Of a stretch of DNA of 64,000 nucleotides, positions 51,552-61,399 are shown in pieces. Origin of the DNA: Nonlabens sp. MB-3u-79 (GTDB taxonomy: Bacteria; Bacteroidota; Bacteroidia; Flavobacteriales; Flavobacteriaceae); contig NZ_CP025116.1 of NCBI RefSeq assembly GCF_002831625.1, positions 2,967,501-3,031,500 on the forward strand, given 5' to 3'. The position numbers were made by a program, and so were the translations under genes. Position 1 is the first letter of the stretch; every line of letters starts with the position of its first letter. The notes under the pieces were generated by a model, which was not told where the DNA came from, ran no database searches, and saw nothing but the letters and a program-made list of their open reading frames with translations.

Positions 51552-52439
51552 ATGGATAAATACATAGACCTATTTACAAAATCCTTTAATGGATATGCAT
51601 CTTACCTGTGGAGAGAAATAATGAATCCGTCGTGGACCAATTATTTCTATTGGCTTCTGGTCGTTTCCTTATTGGTATTTGCTTTAGAAATATGGCTGCC
51701 GTGGCGTAAGAGTCAAAAGATCTTGCGCAAAGACTTCTGGTTGGATTTATTTTATCTGTTTTTCAATTTCTTCTTATTCTCCTTAGTAGGCTACAATGCG
51801 ATTTCTGACGTGTTTGTAGAATTATTTAATGATGGACTTGCAGCTATAGGAATTGAGAACTTAGTAGCTATCGAGGTGGGTAGTTTTCCTTTTTGGACTC
51901 AGTTATTGATCATGTTTGTCATAGCCGATTTTATTCAATGGAATATTCACAGATTACTGCATCGGGTTCCTTTTTTATGGGAATTTCATAAAGTGCACCA
52001 TAGCGTTAAAGAAATGGGCTTTGCGGCACAGTTTAGGTTCCACTTTATGGAAACTATTATTTACAAAGCCTTACAATACTTGCCTTTAGCAATGATAGGT
52101 TTTGGTATCGAGCAATTTATTGTGATCCATATGATCGCTGTATTTATAGGTCATTTAAATCACGCCAATCTCGATTGGGATTATGGACCGCTTAAATACG
52201 TCTTTAATAATCCTAAAATGCACCTGTGGCATCATGCAAAGAAAATACCTGATGGAGAAAAATATGGAGTGAATTATGGTCTTTCCTTGAGCATTTGGGA
52301 TTATTTATTTGGCACTGCACATATACCTTATGACCATGCAGAGTTGGAATTAGGTTTTCCTGGAGACGAGAATTATCCTGAAGCTTTTTATGAACAACTT
52401 TTGGAGCCTTTCTCATCAGACCACAGAAAAGATAAATAG
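51552..52439 (+). CDS. Fatty-acid hydroxylase/sterol-desaturase family protein
   Basis: 295 residues with four hydrophobic helices and the histidine boxes of di-iron membrane hydroxylases: HRLLHRVPFLWEFHKVHHS, HLNHAN and HLWHHAKK. It probably hydroxylates a lipid. It begins with ATG 51552 after a clear -7 element. Confidence 0.9.
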   Translation: MDKYIDLFTKSFNGYASYLWREIMNPSWTNYFYWLLVVSLLVFALEIWLPWRKSQKILRKDFWLDLFYLFFNFFLFSLVGYNAISDVFVELFNDGLAAIGIENLVAIEVGSFPFWTQLLIMFVIADFIQWNIHRLLHRVPFLWEFHKVHHSVKEMGFAAQFRFHFMETIIYKALQYLPLAMIGFGIEQFIVIHMIAVFIGHLNHANLDWDYGPLKYVFNNPKMHLWHHAKKIPDGEKYGVNYGLSLSIWDYLFGTAHIPYDHAELELGFPGDENYPEAFYEQLLEPFSSDHRKDK

Positions 52440-52526
52440 TGAAGTATGAGTGCCGGTGTTTATTTTTAGTAAGTGGATAGGACCGTACTCAACTTAATTT
52501 TTTACAGTAGCGACATCACGAGCATC

Positions 52527-53330
52527 CTATAAACCGTAATGTTTCTTTAACATACTTTCATACTGTTTCTCTGGAAGAATTTTCTTGAGAACAATTGAAA
52601 ACTTTTGTAAAAAGCTACCCACTTTATAGTGAATTCCGGGATTTTTTAGTTGGAGTATTTCGTAAATTTTGTTAGCGACTTCTACAGGGTCACTCCCATC
52701 ATCCACATGCTCATCAATCAGCTTTAACGTATGCGTATAACCTTCCTCGTAATCACTTCCTGGTACAACAGCTGCATGAAATCTACCTGCAGCAATATTA
52801 GTCGCAAAATCTCCTGGTGCTACATTACTAAAATGAATGTTTAGATGTGCGCATTCCATGCGATAGGCTTCTGTAGCTATTTCTAAGGCGCCTTTACTCG
52901 CACTATAAATACCGCGATAAGGCAGTCCCATATAACCAGCAATACTAGTAATATTTATGACGCGTCCACTTTTTTGAGCTCTCATTTGAGGCAATACCGC
53001 TTGTAACACTCTTAAGGGACCGTAGAAATTAGTTTCCATAGCATTTTTCACCTCATCAATGGGCGTTTCTTCCATGGGACCTGTAATTCCTACTCCGGCA
53101 TTATTGATTAGAATGTCGAGTTGTCCTTCTTTTTGAATCAGTTCTTTAACAGCAAGATTTATGGAATCTTGGTTTTGAACATCAAGTGCTAGCAATGGAA
53201 TGGTGCTATCTGGATAGTTAGAAGGATTTCTACTGGTACCGTAAACGGTATATTTTTTTTCTTGAAGAAATAAGGAAATGGCTTTACCTATACCAGAGGA
53301 ACCGCCGGTAACGAGAACTACTTTTTTCAT
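52527..53330 (-). CDS. Short-chain dehydrogenase/reductase
   Basis: 267 residues: TGGSSGIGKAI (cofactor loop), NNAGVG, Ser in ITSIAG and the YSASK Tyr/Lys pair. The residues after the loop (YGTSRNPSN) suggest NADP preference. Substrate unknown. Confidence 0.9.
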   Translation of the reverse strand: MKKVVLVTGGSSGIGKAISLFLQEKKYTVYGTSRNPSNYPDSTIPLLALDVQNQDSINLAVKELIQKEGQLDILINNAGVGITGPMEETPIDEVKNAMETNFYGPLRVLQAVLPQMRAQKSGRVINITSIAGYMGLPYRGIYSASKGALEIATEAYRMECAHLNIHFSNVAPGDFATNIAAGRFHAAVVPGSDYEEGYTHTLKLIDEHVDDGSDPVEVANKIYEILQLKNPGIHYKVGSFLQKFSIVLKKILPEKQYESMLKKHYGL

Positions 53331-53378
53331 AAACTCTTTTAAATCAAAGGATTAGATTTCGCTAAAGGGCATAAAAAA

Positions 53379-53476
53379 AGGCAAGCTACCTACATCACAC
53401 CGCTACGACCGCTTACCTTTGCTGCGTTCCCGCCCTGGAGGAGTTCAACAGGAGCTGGTTGTGTAGGACTTGCCCG
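53379..53476 (-). ncRNA. ffs: Signal recognition particle RNA, small bacterial type
   Basis: About 98 nt. The 5' end GGGCAAG pairs with CTTGCC at the 3' end. The apical part contains CTCCTCCAGGGCGGGAACGC and AGCAAAGGTAAGC, the asymmetric-loop and GNRA-type layout recognised by Ffh. Seven T after the closing stem (53373-53379) end transcription. Confidence 0.88.
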
Positions 53477-53479
53477 CTG

Positions 53480-53510
53480 CAAATATACAGCCTTGTTTTA
53501 CTTACTCAAA
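53480..53510 (-). promoter_or_regulatory. Promoter of the SRP RNA gene
   Basis: TTTG (53507-53510), 19-bp spacer, then perfect -7 element TATATTTG (53480-53487). The start lies at the 5' end of the RNA. It serves as the reference promoter for this genome. Confidence 0.85.
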
Positions 53511-53562
53511 GGTTTTTCTCATGCTTTTTTATGGCTATCTTTCGCTTTTATAAAATGATATT

Positions 53563-54612
53563 ATGAAATTGAAATATTTGGTTTTAATGATGGTTGTAGC
53601 GCTCTCATTATCAGCCTGTAAAACAGACATAGAGGTTTTTAAAGACAATTACCGACTCGACATTACCAACTCAAAATTAAAATGGAGTGAAGAGGATACT
53701 GTACAAATTTCTTTGTTAGACGTCGCCTCCATAGGTATAGATAGTGTCGTATGGACTCAAAATGCTGCTCGTATAGCTGGGGCTGATGGAAGTACGCTTT
53801 CGCGAAAGCTAAAAAATCAACCTTACGGAAACCTCACTTTTAAAGCAACCGTTTATAAAAATGGCATGAATGCAACGGTGGCCGCACAAATCAAGAGAAT
53901 GCCAACTCAAAAAGCTAAGATTTACAATTATAAAATCCTGAACACCTACGTACACGATACCTTATCATACACCCAAGGACTGGAATTCTATGGGGATTCT
54001 TTATACGAGAGTACAGGCCAATACAGAGAAAGTGATATCAGAATTACCAATGTAGCCACTGGAGAAACCATAAAGAAAGTAAATCTTCCAGAAAGCCAGT
54101 TTGCTGAGGGAATGACTATTCTCAACGATAAAGTATACCAGCTGACTTGGCAAAGTAAGATGGGTTATGTGTACGATCTTGATCTTAATAAAATAGACGA
54201 CTTTAAATACAATCAAAGTCAAGAAGGTTGGGGACTCACTAATGACGGTTCCTATCTTTATAAGAGTGATGGAAGTTCTAAAATATGGAAAATTGATCCA
54301 GATACCTATGAAGAGCTGGGGTATATAGAAGTGGTTTCTAATGACCGCATCGTTTCCAAAATCAATGAACTGGAATGGGTCAATGGTAAAATTTATGCTA
54401 ATGTTTATACCACCAATTTAATCATGATCATCAATCCAGCTAACGGCGTGGTAGAAGCTGCAATCAATATGAATTCCATAAAAGAAGAGGTTTCTAATTA
54501 TTCTGAAAAGGATAATGTGCTGAATGGAATTGCATATGATAAGAAGAATGACCGACTTTTTATTACTGGGAAAAGATGGCCTAAATTGTTTGAAATAGAA
54601 ATTCTTAAATAG
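53563..54612 (+). CDS. Glutaminyl-peptide cyclotransferase, lipoprotein
   Basis: 349 residues: lipobox LSLSAC, an N-terminal Ig-like strand region (30-125), then the five-bladed propeller of plant-type glutaminyl cyclases (YTQGLEFYGDSLYESTGQYRES, QEGWGLTNDG, INELEWVNGKIYANV, LNGIAYD). It makes N-terminal pyroglutamate on exported proteins. A palindrome copy is read STLSRKLK. The next gene overlaps by one base. Confidence 0.9.
   Translation: MKLKYLVLMMVVALSLSACKTDIEVFKDNYRLDITNSKLKWSEEDTVQISLLDVASIGIDSVVWTQNAARIAGADGSTLSRKLKNQPYGNLTFKATVYKNGMNATVAAQIKRMPTQKAKIYNYKILNTYVHDTLSYTQGLEFYGDSLYESTGQYRESDIRITNVATGETIKKVNLPESQFAEGMTILNDKVYQLTWQSKMGYVYDLDLNKIDDFKYNQSQEGWGLTNDGSYLYKSDGSSKIWKIDPDTYEELGYIEVVSNDRIVSKINELEWVNGKIYANVYTTNLIMIINPANGVVEAAINMNSIKEEVSNYSEKDNVLNGIAYDKKNDRLFITGKRWPKLFEIEILK
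53796..53809. repeat. Palindrome GCTTTCGCGAAAGC (12 of 14), inside the cyclotransferase gene
   Basis: 14-bp core copy, read in the third frame (LSRKL). Confidence 0.95.
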
Positions 54613-55019
54613 TGATTGACCCTAATTTACCTGTTTTTGAAAAAAGACGCGTCGTAACTCATGAGGAGATCGATGACCTGAACCATGTCAATAATGTAGT
54701 ATATGTGCAATGGGCAGCAAATATAGCAAGTGAACACTGGCTTCAAGTGGCTACGCCAGAAATGCTGGACAGCTTTGGATGGGTGATGCTCAAACACTGT
54801 ATCACTTATAAAAAATCAGCGGTACTAGGTGATCAAATTTTGATCAGAACTCAGGCAGGAAGGGCAACAAACGTACGTTATGAACGTTCTATTGAAATCT
54901 ATAACGAAAGCACCATGGATTTACTTGCCAAAACCACCTCTGACTGGTGTGCTATAGATAAGAATGGTAAGCCTATTAAGATATCTCAAGAAATAAGAGA
55001 CCTATTTGAAACCTCATGA
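54612..55019 (+). CDS. Hot-dog acyl-CoA thioesterase
   Basis: 135 residues; GTG start at 54612 shares a base with the previous stop. VTHEEIDDLNHVNNVVYVQW is the 4HBT active-site region with the catalytic Asp. YbgC/FadM-like size. It overlaps the next gene by 4 bp (ATGA). Confidence 0.87.
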   Translation: MIDPNLPVFEKRRVVTHEEIDDLNHVNNVVYVQWAANIASEHWLQVATPEMLDSFGWVMLKHCITYKKSAVLGDQILIRTQAGRATNVRYERSIEIYNESTMDLLAKTTSDWCAIDKNGKPIKISQEIRDLFETS

Positions 55020-56554
55020 AATATATAGTTACTGTACTTCTTTTCTTCATTACTCTGGTATTCCTATCTTCTTGTAGAAATGATTTTGAATTCACTTCTA
55101 GCACAGGAAGTCTAGAATTTTCTCAGGACACCATTTATTTAGACACCGTTTTTTCTACTATAGGATCGAGTACGAGAACTTTTAAAGTGTACAATCGCAG
55201 TAGTGATGATATTGTTATTCCTAGAGTAGCGCTAGCACAGGGAACTAACTCTAAATACCGACTGTCTGTGGATGGAGTTCCTGGACAAGTATTTGAAAAT
55301 GTAGAATTACTAGCTAAAGATTCCATGTTTGTCTTTGTAGAAACTACAGTGGACATTATGGACTTCAGCACCAACACAGAGTTTCTATATGAAGATACTA
55401 TTGAATTTGACTCTGGTGCCAACCTCCAAAAAGTAGAGCTAGTTACCTTAATACAAGATGCTATTTTCCTCTTTCCTGAACGAGATGCACAAGGTATAGA
55501 AGAGACCTTACTTTTGGGAATGGATGAGGAAGGAAATGACATACGTATTTCTGGATTTTTCCTTGCTGACGATCAATTGAATTTCACCAACGAAAAACCT
55601 TATGTGATATATGGCTTTGCTGGAGTAGCTTCTAATAAAACGCTCAACATTGATGCTGGCGCAAGAATACATTTCCACTCCAGAAGCGGTATTATAGTAG
55701 CTGACGAGGGCACTCTCAAGGTAAATGGAGCCCTTTCTACAACAGAAGATTTAGAAAACGAAGTGATTTTTGAAGGAGACCGATTAGAACCTCTTTACGA
55801 AGATGTCGCTGGACAATGGGCTGCGATATGGCTTACCAACGGTAGTAAAGACCATGAGATCAATTATGCCACTATAAAAAATGCCAGTGTAGGAATTATT
55901 ATGGATAACAACAATCCTACCTCGAATGGGGCTACATTAAAAATAAACAACTCTAAGATTTTAAACAGCGCTAACTCAGCTCTGGTAGGAACCACTGCTT
56001 CCATAGAAGCGACCAATTCTATATTTCACAATTCTGGACAGTCAACTGTGGTTGCGCGTTTAGGTGGTGATTATAATTTTAATAACTGTACGATCTCTAA
56101 TTACTGGAATAATAGCTTTAGACAAGAGCCTATCCTATTGGTGTCTAATATCATCCCCAATACGAGTCTTACAGAAGATGTAACTGCTGCAAATTTTACC
56201 AATTGTATTATTTACGGTAACCGAAATATAGAGTTGGCTTTACTAGATGATGGCCTTTCTGCTTTTAATTTCAAATTTGAAAACTCATTGATCCGTTTTA
56301 ATGATTTCTCTAATAGTTTTAGCGGGATTCCTAATTACGACTTTAGCAACTCAAGTCTTTACGAGCAGTGCGTTCTCAATGCAGATCCTTTATTTGAAGA
56401 TGTAGATGCTTTTAAACTGCGTATAGACAACACAGGTGGCGCAAATGCAATTGCAAGTCCAACTACTTCAACCCTACAAGATATCTCTGGAACAACAAGA
56501 GGTCCTTCCCCTGATGCCGGAGCTTTTGAAAGCACCGATCTTTCTGGCAGCTAG
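55016..56554 (+). CDS. Lipoprotein with right-handed beta-helix
   Basis: 512 residues: lipobox LSSC, an Ig-like N-terminal domain (about 30-150) and a parallel beta-helix with repeated short coils (INYATIKNASVGIIMDNNN, NNSKILNSANSALVG, NFTNCIIYGN) ending with GPSPDAGAFES, the choice-of-anchor-Q ending. A role in surface polysaccharide contact is possible. Third gene of a compact run. Confidence 0.85.
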   Translation: MKYIVTVLLFFITLVFLSSCRNDFEFTSSTGSLEFSQDTIYLDTVFSTIGSSTRTFKVYNRSSDDIVIPRVALAQGTNSKYRLSVDGVPGQVFENVELLAKDSMFVFVETTVDIMDFSTNTEFLYEDTIEFDSGANLQKVELVTLIQDAIFLFPERDAQGIEETLLLGMDEEGNDIRISGFFLADDQLNFTNEKPYVIYGFAGVASNKTLNIDAGARIHFHSRSGIIVADEGTLKVNGALSTTEDLENEVIFEGDRLEPLYEDVAGQWAAIWLTNGSKDHEINYATIKNASVGIIMDNNNPTSNGATLKINNSKILNSANSALVGTTASIEATNSIFHNSGQSTVVARLGGDYNFNNCTISNYWNNSFRQEPILLVSNIIPNTSLTEDVTAANFTNCIIYGNRNIELALLDDGLSAFNFKFENSLIRFNDFSNSFSGIPNYDFSNSSLYEQCVLNADPLFEDVDAFKLRIDNTGGANAIASPTTSTLQDISGTTRGPSPDAGAFESTDLSGS

Positions 56555-56678
56555 AAAACAAGCTTTCCTTGATCCTATATTTGAATCATCAGCTCCTAAA
56601 AACGGAGATCCTACAAAATAGCAACGCCTTTTCAACAACCACAACTAGTGCCTAGCTTGAAGTTGGACGGTATACGCA

Positions 56679-56710
56679 TAAAAAAAGAGCATGTCTTTCA
56701 ACATGCTCTT
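56679..56710 (-). terminator. Terminator of htpG
   Basis: 10-bp perfect stem AAGAGCATGT/ACATGCTCTT with a 6-nt loop; the minus strand continues with a T run. Confidence 0.9.
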
Positions 56711-56731
56711 CCTAATAAATTGATAATCAAT

Positions 56732-58621
56732 TTATTTGATCAAACCATAACTGCGGTTTACAAATTCAGTTAACTTCTCTCCTTTTAAGAGACCTTGAGA
56801 TAACTTAGCAAGATCAACTCCTTGTTGGATCAATCCAGCTTGCTTTGTTTTATCCTTCTCGTTAACAATCGATTGAACTAGATCGTTATTTCCATTTACC
56901 ACAAGGTTATACATGTCAGGCATATTGCCAAAGCCCATCATACCTCCTCCACCAGTAGCTTGCATCTCTTTCATACGACGCATAAATTCTGGTTGGGTGA
57001 TCATAAATGGTGCTGCATCACTACTCATCGCTTCCACTTGAACTGTATATCCAGAATCTGCGATGGTCTCGGTAATTGTTTTTTGTAGCGTTTCTTTCTC
57101 TTCGTCAGAGAGCTTTGAAATTTGCTCTTCTTCTTTCTTGACTAGGTTATCTGCATGCTCAGCATCTACTCTTACAAAAGAAACATTCTCCTTAGAAGAT
57201 TCTAGTTTTTGCATCAAGTGTGAAATAATAGGAGAATCTAATAAAAGAACTTCATACCCTTTATTTGTTGCTGCAGCAATATAAGAGTGTTGCACTTCTT
57301 TATTTGAAGTATAAAGAACAACCGTCTTACCATCTTTATCAGTTTGCGTAGCCTTAATTTTCTCTATGAGTTCGTCCCATAAGAAGTAAGATCCGGCTAC
57401 GGTAGGATATAGTGCAAATTTGTCAGCTTTGTCAAAGAATTTATCCTCGCTCAACATACCGTACTCAATAACGATTTTGATATCGTTCCACTTTTCTTCA
57501 AAAGATTTACGGTCGTCATTGAAGAGGCTCGTTAGCTTATCAGCTACCTTACGAGTAATGTAGCTAGAAATTTTCTTCACTGCTCCATCTGCTTGCAAGT
57601 AAGAACGAGATACGTTTAATGGAATATCTGGAGAATCAATAACTCCACGTAACATAGTTAAGAATTCCGGTACAATCCCTTCTACATTATCCGTTACATA
57701 CACTTGGTTTTGATACAACTGTATGCGGTCCTTTTGTACATTAAGGTCCTGAGTCATCTTAGGGAAATATAAAATCCCCGTCAGATTAAACGGGTAATCC
57801 ACATTTAAATGAATGTGAAATAAAGGCTCCTCAAATTGCATAGGATACAACTCTCTGTAGAAGCTTTTATAATCTGCATCTTCTAACTCCGTAGGTTGCT
57901 TGGTCCATGCTGGAGAAGGGTTATTGATGATGTTATCTACTTCTTGAGTAGGTGCAGCATCTTCTTCCTTTGCTCCTTCTGGCTTTTCTAATGTTTCTGT
58001 TTTGGTACCAAATTTAATCGGCACCGGCATGAACTTGTTGTATTTATTAAGAAGTTCTTTGATGCGGTTTTCATCTAGAAACTCTGTATCCTCTTCAGAA
58101 ATATGAAGAATGATCTCTGTTCCAAAACTTTCTTTTGTTCCTGGCTCAATAGTATAATTAGGAGAACCATCACAAGTCCAATGCACTGCTGGTGTATCCT
58201 TATAAGATTTGGTGAGAATCTCTACTTGACTCGATACCATAAAAGCAGAATAGAATCCTAGACCAAAATGACCTATGATACCACTATCCTTTGCTGTATC
58301 CTTATATTTTTCAAGAAATTCTTCAGCTCCAGAAAAAGCCACCTCGTTGATGTACTTCTGTACTTCTTCTTCAGACATTCCTAAACCTTGATCAATAATA
58401 TGAAGCGTTTTTGCTTCTTTATCAATCTTGATCTCTATTTGTTGATCACCTAACTCTACGCCTGCCTCGCCTATTCTTGCAAGGTGCTGTAGTTTAAGCG
58501 TTGCATCTGTAGCATTTGAAACGAGTTCTCTTAGGAAAATCTCGTGATCGCTATATAAAAACTTCTTAATTAGCGGGAAAATATTTTCCACCGCAACATT
58601 AATTTTTCCTTCTTGTGCCAT
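56732..58621 (-). CDS. htpG: Molecular chaperone HtpG (Hsp90)
   Basis: 629 residues with the GHKL ATP-binding N-domain (ELVSNATDA, DQGLGMS, GHFGLGFYSAFMV), the middle domain (YPFNLTGILYFP, RGVIDSPDIPLNVSRSYLQ) and a dimerisation end. A Pro/Glu-rich charged insert (about 215-245) is typical of Bacteroidota. No CRP box upstream. Confidence 0.95.
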   Translation of the reverse strand: MAQEGKINVAVENIFPLIKKFLYSDHEIFLRELVSNATDATLKLQHLARIGEAGVELGDQQIEIKIDKEAKTLHIIDQGLGMSEEEVQKYINEVAFSGAEEFLEKYKDTAKDSGIIGHFGLGFYSAFMVSSQVEILTKSYKDTPAVHWTCDGSPNYTIEPGTKESFGTEIILHISEEDTEFLDENRIKELLNKYNKFMPVPIKFGTKTETLEKPEGAKEEDAAPTQEVDNIINNPSPAWTKQPTELEDADYKSFYRELYPMQFEEPLFHIHLNVDYPFNLTGILYFPKMTQDLNVQKDRIQLYQNQVYVTDNVEGIVPEFLTMLRGVIDSPDIPLNVSRSYLQADGAVKKISSYITRKVADKLTSLFNDDRKSFEEKWNDIKIVIEYGMLSEDKFFDKADKFALYPTVAGSYFLWDELIEKIKATQTDKDGKTVVLYTSNKEVQHSYIAAATNKGYEVLLLDSPIISHLMQKLESSKENVSFVRVDAEHADNLVKKEEEQISKLSDEEKETLQKTITETIADSGYTVQVEAMSSDAAPFMITQPEFMRRMKEMQATGGGGMMGFGNMPDMYNLVVNGNNDLVQSIVNEKDKTKQAGLIQQGVDLAKLSQGLLKGEKLTEFVNRSYGLIK

Positions 58622-58967
58622 AATTATATTGTGTTCTATTTAGATTTTAATTATTCCGCTTTCGCGAAAGCGGATTTATTAATAACATTTCCACCATTTC
58701 AAGGCTTGTACCATTTATCAGTTTATGACAAGCTGGCAGCAAAATCGTTCTAGTTAAAGAGACGTATCGTCATTCCATAGGGATTGCGTTACTCTGAACT
58801 CCTTTAAAATAGAGTGGTCAGTCTTAGATCGATCAGCTTATTTATTTCATGAGGTATCAACAAAAAATTAGGTATTCGATAACAGAGCGTATAGGTCTGC
58901 TCTTTAATCGCGCATACAAACACTATAAGCTATTCAAATACCTTAATTTTACCGTTAAATACAAACC
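58622..58967. other. Divergent intergenic region
   Basis: 346 bp between htpG and the methyltransferase gene. It holds a 20-bp palindrome copy (58655-58674) and weak -7-like AT-rich elements. No gene seen. Confidence 0.5.
58655..58674. repeat. Palindrome GCTTTCGCGAAAGC, 20-bp copy (13 of 14)
   Basis: 20-bp perfect copy 33 bp upstream of htpG, intergenic. Confidence 0.95.
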
Positions 58968-59693
58968 GTGGATATTCACTCAGACCTTTATGGGAAAGCA
59001 TTATTAGATTTCCATCAAGGGAATTATACAGAAGACATTAGCGTTCTTAGTACGAGCATGGAAGATGATGTCATGCCACTACCCTATCTTTTTAGGTTCT
59101 ATGATCAAATGCCTGTAATGGAGAAAAAAGCATTGGAACTATCTCATGGAACAGTTCTCGATATAGGAGCTGGCGCTGGATCACATTCTCTTTATCTTGA
59201 AGAAAAAGGATTTCAAGTGACCGCACTTGATCAAAGTGCCGGAGCGGTTCAAGTAATAAAGGAACGATTTCAACAGCCAGGTTCCAAAGTGCTGCATGAA
59301 AACATCTGGAACCATAAAGGGAGCTATGACACCCTTCTACTGCTTATGAATGGAACCGGAATTTTTGAAAAGTTAGAACGTGTTCCTTTGTGTTTGGAAT
59401 TGCTCAAAAACCTACTTCACAAAAACGGCCAAATTCTAATCGACAGTTCTGACTTGAGATTTCTTTATGAAGACGAAGAAGATGGCGGTCTCTGGGTTGA
59501 CTCCAGCAAAGAATATTATGGCGAAGTGAGCTTTTCTCTACACTACAAAGGAATGGAATCGACGTCATTTGATTGGTTATATATGGATTACGAACTCTTA
59601 CAAACCCATGCAACCCGAGCAGGTTTTAAAATCGAAATGGTTCAAAAAGGAGCCCATTACGATTACCTCGCCCGACTTACTATAGATGGCTAG
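58968..59693 (+). CDS. Class I SAM-dependent methyltransferase
   Basis: 241 residues, GTG start. Motif I is VLDIGAGAGSHSLYLEEKG, with VTALDQS and LLLMNGTGIF later. Substrate unknown. Stands alone, followed after 84 bp by an SDR gene. Confidence 0.85.
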   Translation: MDIHSDLYGKALLDFHQGNYTEDISVLSTSMEDDVMPLPYLFRFYDQMPVMEKKALELSHGTVLDIGAGAGSHSLYLEEKGFQVTALDQSAGAVQVIKERFQQPGSKVLHENIWNHKGSYDTLLLLMNGTGIFEKLERVPLCLELLKNLLHKNGQILIDSSDLRFLYEDEEDGGLWVDSSKEYYGEVSFSLHYKGMESTSFDWLYMDYELLQTHATRAGFKIEMVQKGAHYDYLARLTIDG

Positions 59694-59777
59694 TATAATT
59701 GCATGCTGTTAAACTTGAAACAAACACAGAGGTGTTACAATATTCGGTAATTAACTTTACCTCGATAATTCAATCCA

Positions 59778-60557
59778 ATGAAAACAGCATTAATAACTGG
59801 CGCCAGTAGCGGCATAGGAAAAGATCTTGCAAAAATACACGCTTCAAAAGGTGGAGATTTAATAATTGTTGCCAGAAGCGGTGATGAGCTGCGCCAGCTT
59901 CAATCAGATCTAGAATCGGCCTACCAGATAAACGTTCACGTTATCGTAAAAGACCTGACGGCTCTTAATGCCACACAAGAAATTTATGATGAAGTAAAAG
60001 CTGCTGGCATTCCAATAGATTACCTGATCAATAACGCAGGTTTTGGCGGGATAGGTAAATTTTATAAGCGCGATTGGGAAATTGATCAACAGATGATCCT
60101 GCTCAATATCATGGCACTCACGCATTTGTGCCGTTTGTTTATTCCTGATTTTGTAAAAAGAAATGAAGGGAAAATATTGAACGTTTCTTCCACAGCCAGT
60201 TTGATGCCTGGACCTATGCAAGCCATTTATTTTGCTACTAAAGCCTATGTCACCTCACTAAGTAATGCCATCGCACAAGAATTATCTAAAACTAATATAA
60301 CCGTAACCAACTTGATGCCTGGGGCAACTGCAACTGGTTTTGGCAAAGTTTCTGGAATGGATAAAACCTCTCTTTTTGATCAAACAGCAACATCAGAAGA
60401 GGTGGCACAAACAGGTTATGATGCCATGATCAATGGAGACATAGATGTAAAAGCTGGGCTGTGTTTTTCTCAAAAAGCCATGCTCGCCGCCATCCCACTT
60501 GCTCCTAAAAAATTACTTCTTAAGATGATAGAAAAAATGCAGCAACCACGAGAATAG
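59778..60557 (+). CDS. Short-chain dehydrogenase/reductase
   Basis: 259 residues: TGASSGIGKDLA, NNAGFGG, Ser in VSSTASL and YFATK in place of the usual YxxxK. LVARSGDELRQL after the loop suggests NADP. DltE/YqjQ-like. Substrate unknown. Confidence 0.88.
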   Translation: MKTALITGASSGIGKDLAKIHASKGGDLIIVARSGDELRQLQSDLESAYQINVHVIVKDLTALNATQEIYDEVKAAGIPIDYLINNAGFGGIGKFYKRDWEIDQQMILLNIMALTHLCRLFIPDFVKRNEGKILNVSSTASLMPGPMQAIYFATKAYVTSLSNAIAQELSKTNITVTNLMPGATATGFGKVSGMDKTSLFDQTATSEEVAQTGYDAMINGDIDVKAGLCFSQKAMLAAIPLAPKKLLLKMIEKMQQPRE

Positions 60558-60704
60558 TTATTTATTCCTTGCTCACCTGCTCCAGCAAAACAATGGGTAT
60601 TCTGCCTATGGGAATTCTAGAGAACAATGGGACAAGGGAAACCAATGGGGCTTTGAAAATCCAGAGTAGCTATAGTAGGTTTCTTTAAGCAATATATTTG
60701 TTCT

Positions 60705-60718
60705 GCTTTCGCGAAAGC
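60705..60718. repeat. Palindrome GCTTTCGCGAAAGC (14 of 14)
   Basis: 14-bp core copy just downstream of the DNA glycosylase gene. Confidence 0.95.
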
Positions 60719-60730
60719 GGTACTCTCCAA

Positions 60731-61330
60731 CTACTTTTTACTGACATATATAGAACTGTTGAGATAAAACCGCCACGGAAGGTCTTTATCTTCTTCTGCA
60801 TAATCAATTCCTATTCTTTTACTAACGCTAATCTCTTCTGCTTTTAAAGCAAGACTTTTATCCTCCTCAATCCATACTTGATCTCCGGTAAGATCTGCAC
60901 CATAATGAGAGCGATCCAGTCCAAAAGCTTTAGTAAAATTGCCCGGACCAGAAGTAAGTGTTTTATCCAGTTGGTCTTTAGAACGACGCTCTAACATTAC
61001 TTCTATCCCAGCTAGAGGCTCAACCGCTCGTATAAGAACTGCATCTGCTCGATCTTTAGAGTTGGTAATGACATTGAACAAATGGTGGATCCCGTAACAG
61101 AGGTAGACATAGGCCACCCCACCTTCTTCATACATGATTTTTGTGCGCTCTGTGAATCTGCCCAGATGCGCATGACAAGCCTTATCGTCATAGCCTCTGT
61201 AGGCCTCTGTTTCTGTAATGATTCCAGAAGTCAGCTCGCCACCCATTACAGAAAGGATCTTTTTACCTATCAAGTCTCTAGCAATGACGACGACATCGTC
61301 TTGTAAATAATAAGATTGTGGAAGTTTCAA
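60731..61330 (-). CDS. 3-methyladenine DNA glycosylase (AAG/MPG family)
   Basis: 199 residues: GIITETEAYRGYDDKACHA with the catalytic Glu, YVYLCYGIHHLFNVIT, VLIRAVEPL and TSGPGNFTKAFGL. It removes alkylated purines. Divergent from the helicase gene. Confidence 0.93.
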   Translation of the reverse strand: MKLPQSYYLQDDVVVIARDLIGKKILSVMGGELTSGIITETEAYRGYDDKACHAHLGRFTERTKIMYEEGGVAYVYLCYGIHHLFNVITNSKDRADAVLIRAVEPLAGIEVMLERRSKDQLDKTLTSGPGNFTKAFGLDRSHYGADLTGDQVWIEEDKSLALKAEEISVSKRIGIDYAEEDKDLPWRFYLNSSIYVSKK

Positions 61331-61399
61331 CTTGTTTTTTTGATAAATATAAAACTTGATCAGCTGTCCTGCTTCAGATTTAATACCATCTTAATACTT

